Assembly: GCA_024653485.1 (NCBI GenBank)
Contig: JANLFY010000002.1
Span: 124,001 to 188,000, forward strand
Source of the DNA: Bacillota bacterium
Lineage (GTDB): Bacteria; Bacillota; SHA-98; UBA4971
Length of the DNA: 64,000 nucleotides
Direction of reading: 5' to 3'
Under the pieces are notes generated by a model that saw only the letters and a program-made list of their open reading frames with translations, had not been told where the DNA came from and searched no databases. Every line of letters begins with the position of its first letter. The stretch's first letter is position 1. Shown here piece by piece: positions 61,076 through 64,000 of the stretch. Both the position numbers and the translations under genes were made by a program.

Positions 61076-62044
61076 ATGGCTGGCTACACAAGCGATCGCA
61101 CCCAGACGGAGGCGTGCGACAGTATCGTGAAGGCGCCGCGCGCAGGCGGTCGATCAACTCGCGCGAAACGTGGGTACTCGAGGCCGCGGCCTCGCCTCAT
61201 TCCGAGACGCATGCTGTGGGCGGCGGTCGCGCTCATCGCCCTGTTCACACTCGGACCGTTCCTGTGGCTCGTCTCATCCAGCTTCCAGACCATGAGCGAG
61301 CTACTGAGCGTTCCTCCTCACCTGATACCGCACATGCCGACGCTGGAGAACTTCGCGCGTTTGTTCTCGCCAGAGAAAGCGGGAGTAAGCGCCATGGAGG
61401 GGTCAACGTTCGTTGCCGCCGTCACGAACAGCGTCGTCGTTTCCTCATGGACGACGATCATCTCACTCTTGCTCGGGACGCCCGCGGCATACTCGTTCGC
61501 GAGGTTGCGTTTGCCTTACAAGCGCCCGCTGCTCATCTTCATACTTGCCCTCACCATGCTACCATCGATGACGGTGATCATACCCCTCTACGTGCTCGGA
61601 CAGCGGCTCGGTCTCCTTAACACGAGGCTGGCTTTGATCATAGCGTATACCACCTTCGGGCTGCCGTTCGTGGTGTGGATCATGAACGGGTATTTCTCGA
61701 CGATCCCAAGAGAGTTGGAGGACGCCGCGCTGATAGACGGATGTACGCGTCCGTCAGCGTTCCTCAGGATCGCCGTGCCGCTTTCCGCACCCGGGCTTGC
61801 CGCGACGGCGATCTTCACCTTCCTTGCCGCGTGGGATGAATTCATCTTCGCGCTGGTCTTCACGTCAACGTACAGCGCCAAGACCTTACCGGTGGCGCTC
61901 GCAGAGTTCGTGGGGAGGTTCAGCATCGATTGGGGGCTCATGACGACCGGCGGGCTCGTTGCGACCCTTCCTCCGATCGTGATAGCGCTCGTCTTGCAGA
62001 GATACCTGATCACCGGGCTCACGTCAGGGGCGGTGAAGAGCTAG
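61076..62044 (+). CDS. MalG-type ABC sugar permease
   Basis: A 322-residue permease with an N-terminal charged tail, six membrane spans, and the EAA motif ELEDAALIDGCTRPSAFLRI. It is the second membrane subunit of the glycoside importer. The ATG at 61076 follows GAGGAGG. Confidence 0.92.
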   Translation: MAGYTSDRTQTEACDSIVKAPRAGGRSTRAKRGYSRPRPRLIPRRMLWAAVALIALFTLGPFLWLVSSSFQTMSELLSVPPHLIPHMPTLENFARLFSPEKAGVSAMEGSTFVAAVTNSVVVSSWTTIISLLLGTPAAYSFARLRLPYKRPLLIFILALTMLPSMTVIIPLYVLGQRLGLLNTRLALIIAYTTFGLPFVVWIMNGYFSTIPRELEDAALIDGCTRPSAFLRIAVPLSAPGLAATAIFTFLAAWDEFIFALVFTSTYSAKTLPVALAEFVGRFSIDWGLMTTGGLVATLPPIVIALVLQRYLITGLTSGAVKS

Positions 62045-62640
62045 TCAGCGCGGGGCAGAAGGACTGCACGATCGAGGCGTTGCTCAGTCTGGATTCAGGT
62101 GCCGAGACGAGGTGAACCTCACGACGAGGTGGTGGCCGCGACCGACGTCTGTCATCGTGGCCCGCATTCGTCCGAGGCGTGTTGCTGATCACACGAGATT
62201 GTCTCAGAGAATGTTTCCCGGGCGCTTTTCTGAGAAGGAACACATCGATCCTCGCCGAATGTACTTTGCTTGGGTCGCGTCATGCTGACGCCTGCCACCA
62301 ACAGCCATCATCCGACACCCGACGTCCACGATCGCAATGGTCGCAGTGATGCCGTTGGCTTGGGCTACGGTTCCGAAGCCGGAGAGCAGGGCCGGCTTTC
62401 TCCGCCGCGAACTGGGCGAACTGGGACGGCGGCGCCACGTGTCCAGATACCCCGTGAGATGCTCCCCGTGAGATGCTCCCCGTGAGACGCTCAGGGCCGT
62501 GGCGAGAGAAGGGAACAGGCGAGACACTGGTAGCGACACCGCCGGGTGGCTGGACCGGTGATGGCCTCGGGCAGGCCGCACGGAACACATCAGGAACTCC
62601 AGCGGAAGCAGAAGAAGAGGCAGAGGAAGAGGCACGTGAC
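62045..62640. other. Intergenic region with triple repeat
   Basis: The 596 bases have no accepted gene. They include an inverted repeat TCTCAGA/TCTGAGA (about 62202 and 62229), three 14-bp tandem repeats (62451-62492) and purine-rich ribosome-site sequence GAGGAAGAGGC ahead of the next gene. An in-frame extension of that gene to 62473 would begin inside the repeats. Confidence 0.55.
62451..62492. repeat. 14-bp tandem repeat, three copies
   Basis: CCCGTGAGATGCTC is present twice exactly (62451-62464, 62465-62478) and a third time with one change (62479-62492). It lies about 150 bases upstream of the Spo0E-MEDS gene. Confidence 0.8.
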
Positions 62641-63501
62641 ATGAAAGACGCGACGAGCATTCAGCTTGCCGCACAGATCGAGGAACTCCGCCGAGAACTC
62701 AATCGCGCGGTCCAGAGGAATCGTCTGAATCTCCACGTCCCCTCCATCCAGGTGCTGAGCACGAGGCTTGACGGGCTCATCACGGAGTTCATGAGCCGCA
62801 GGGAGACGCCCGGTGCCAAGAACCCTCCTCCGTTTCCGCGACCAGCGCCCCTATCTCCTCGACAGGCGTACGGAAACCCTTTGGAGGTCTTTCCAAAGCC
62901 CGCAACATCGTGCCGTGCGTGGTTACAAGAGGAGTTTGGAAGATCGAAACTGGACGCGATGCGACTCATTCCCTGGGGGACGCACCTCTGCCAGTTCTAC
63001 TTCAGTCGACAAGACTTGATCGACGTCGTCGTTCCATACTTCAGGGCAGGCCTGGAGAACGACGAATTCTGCATATGGATTGTCGGCGACTCTCTCAGTC
63101 GAACTGGGGCAATGGAGGCCATGGCGGCGGCAGTGCCTGGGTTCGAGTCGCACATTGAGAAGGGTCAGATGGAGATCATCTCGTGCTCAGAGTGGTACGT
63201 GAAGAACGGCGCGTTCAACTCGCAGAGAGTCTTGCGCGGCTGGGCGGCAAAGCTTTGCCGCGCTCTGTCCAGGGGATACGCGGGGATGCGGATCTCAGGA
63301 GAGACGGGTTGGCTGGAACCAAAAGATTGGGCGGCGTTCGCGGCCTACGAGAAGCAAGCGAATGAGCTCATTCGTGGTTGCCGCGTGAAGGCGCTTTGCT
63401 GCTACCCCATTGACAAGTGTGGGCACCGCGAGATAGAGGATGTGCTAAGGGAACATCGACTGGCCTTCATCAAGGACTCAGGCGGATGGCAGCTCGTCTA
63501 A
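62641..63501 (+). CDS. Spo0E-like domain fused to MEDS sensory domain
   Basis: A 286-residue protein in two parts. Residues about 1-55 form a Spo0E-like domain: an IEELRRELN helix, then VLSTRLDGLITEF, matching the SxxLDxLI signature of Spo0A aspartyl-phosphate phosphatases. Residues about 105-286 match the MEDS domain first described in DcmR-type regulators: IPWGTHLCQFYFSRQDLID, GLENDEFCIWIVGD, EWYVKNGAF, GMRISGETGWLE, and CCYPIDKCG. A proline-rich linker joins them. If Spo0E is active it would remove phosphate from Spo0A and hold back sporulation, with MEDS sensing a signal. The ATG at 62641 follows GAGGAAGAGGC; extension to 62473 is possible but not conserved. Confidence 0.82.
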   Translation: MKDATSIQLAAQIEELRRELNRAVQRNRLNLHVPSIQVLSTRLDGLITEFMSRRETPGAKNPPPFPRPAPLSPRQAYGNPLEVFPKPATSCRAWLQEEFGRSKLDAMRLIPWGTHLCQFYFSRQDLIDVVVPYFRAGLENDEFCIWIVGDSLSRTGAMEAMAAAVPGFESHIEKGQMEIISCSEWYVKNGAFNSQRVLRGWAAKLCRALSRGYAGMRISGETGWLEPKDWAAFAAYEKQANELIRGCRVKALCCYPIDKCGHREIEDVLREHRLAFIKDSGGWQLV

Positions 63502-63570
63502 TGGCCTGGACGAGCTACGCGCCTCGGGACTCTCTGTCGCGGGGCTTCGGGGGCACGCGGTCGCACGCGT

Positions 63571-64000
63571 TCACTCCCCTCGACGCCGCACTACGACGCG
63601 CCTTTTCCACAGCCCGGTCCGGTAGTACACGAAGTTAATCAAGGTCCCCGAGACTGGCCCGGCGACTATGGCGATCCAAACGCCTTTGATGCCGATGCCC
63701 GGGACTCGCGAAAGCAGCGCGGCCATCGGCACCCTCACCAACCACAGCGAGACGAACGTCGAGAGCATGCTGGTGAAAGTGTCCCCGGCCCCGCGAAGCA
63801 CTCCGGAGAGCGTGAACATGAGAGCGTACGGAACGTACGATATGGCCGCGTACCTGAGATACCCCGCGCCTATGGCGATGACGTTCGCGTTCTTCGTGAA
63901 GATGCCTATGAGGCCGGCCGGACCCGCGAGCACGGCGATGGACAACACCGCGGTGATCCCGCCCCCGAGCAGAACCGCCCAGCGCACGGTCTCGGACACC
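63571..64000 (-). CDS. MATE-family exporter, C-terminal part
   Basis: The C-terminal ~143 residues of a multidrug and toxic compound extrusion (MATE) transporter, cut by the right window edge where the frame stays open. Four to five membrane spans and the motifs YLRYAAISYVPYALMFTLSGVLRGAGDT (in parts) and RVPMAALL typical of the second MATE half are seen. It exports small molecules with sodium or proton exchange. It converges with the Spo0E-MEDS gene. Confidence 0.8.
   Translation of the reverse strand, partial: VSETVRWAVLLGGGITAVLSIAVLAGPAGLIGIFTKNANVIAIGAGYLRYAAISYVPYALMFTLSGVLRGAGDTFTSMLSTFVSLWLVRVPMAALLSRVPGIGIKGVWIAIVAGPVSGTLINFVYYRTGLWKRRVVVRRRGE

Noticed and set aside
63137-63155. GGGTTCGAGTC in the Spo0E-MEDS gene, T-loop-like
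   Set aside because: Inside a well-supported coding sequence with no cloverleaf.
1-64000. Insertion sequences, phage genes, integrases or attachment sites
   Set aside because: I found no transposase, integrase or phage protein and no flanking repeat pairs; the accessory pathways may be horizontally moved but the window shows no vehicle.

Overview
The window looks like part of the chromosome of a high-GC, spore-forming, probably anaerobic member of the Bacillota (Firmicutes). Evidence: strong GGAGG-type ribosome sites, many GTG/TTG starts, a Spo0E-type sporulation phosphatase domain, a tungsten/molybdenum aldehyde:ferredoxin oxidoreductase, and a gene content dominated by sugar, polyol and sugar-acid uptake and breakdown. 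I cannot fix the genus. No rRNA, tRNA, CRISPR array, insertion sequence or phage gene was recognised.

Layout. (1) 1-3.0 kb: the 3' part of a repeat-containing, probably exported protein, then an orphan pseudouridine-5'-phosphate glycosidase. (2) 3.0-15.9 kb: a sigma-54 controlled region. A PrpR_N-PAS-AAA+-Fis activator (5157-7064) sits between two consensus -24/-12 promoters. One fires leftward into a threonine-dehydrogenase-like gene and an Asp/Glu-racemase-fold gene. The other fires rightward, behind two matching palindromes, into a C4 sugar-acid kinase (DUF1537), PdxA2, and a TctC/TctA/TctB transporter with a D-threonine-aldolase-like PLP enzyme inserted in it, followed by an iron alcohol dehydrogenase. 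(3) 16.3-33.1 kb: a long plus-strand run headed by an RpiR regulator: cupin phosphoglucose isomerase, aldehyde ferredoxin oxidoreductase, three or four dehydrogenases, FGGY kinase, epimerase, fucose/arabinose-isomerase-like enzyme, and a complete Liv-type ABC importer. (4) 33.3-38.2 kb: a ribose-type ABC importer and KDPG aldolase. (5) 38.6-52.9 kb: a LacI regulator followed by a Thermotoga-type inositol pathway (IolM, IolN and IolO homologues plus a second zinc dehydrogenase), then an aldolase, a PPi-type phosphofructokinase, a second (Frc-type) sugar ABC importer, an iron dehydrogenase and a LarA-family nickel racemase/epimerase. (6) 53.0-62.0 kb: a HAD phosphatase and a decayed iron-transporter permease on the minus strand, then a GntR-controlled glycoside cluster (PfkB kinase, GH4 glycosidase, binding protein and two permeases but no ATPase). 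(7) 62.6-64.0 kb: a Spo0E-MEDS fusion protein and the 3' end of a MATE exporter on the minus strand.

Together the genes describe an organism that imports many unusual sugars, polyols and sugar acids through dedicated binding-protein systems, oxidises or isomerises them with NAD- and ferredoxin-linked enzymes, and feeds aldolases. Each block carries its own regulator (sigma-54 activator, RpiR, LacI, GntR). The points most worth following are the double sigma-54 switch, the inositol pathway with its added aldolase/PPi-kinase pair, and the Spo0E-MEDS fusion. Three of the substrate-binding-protein genes are followed by strong hairpins ahead of the next gene.
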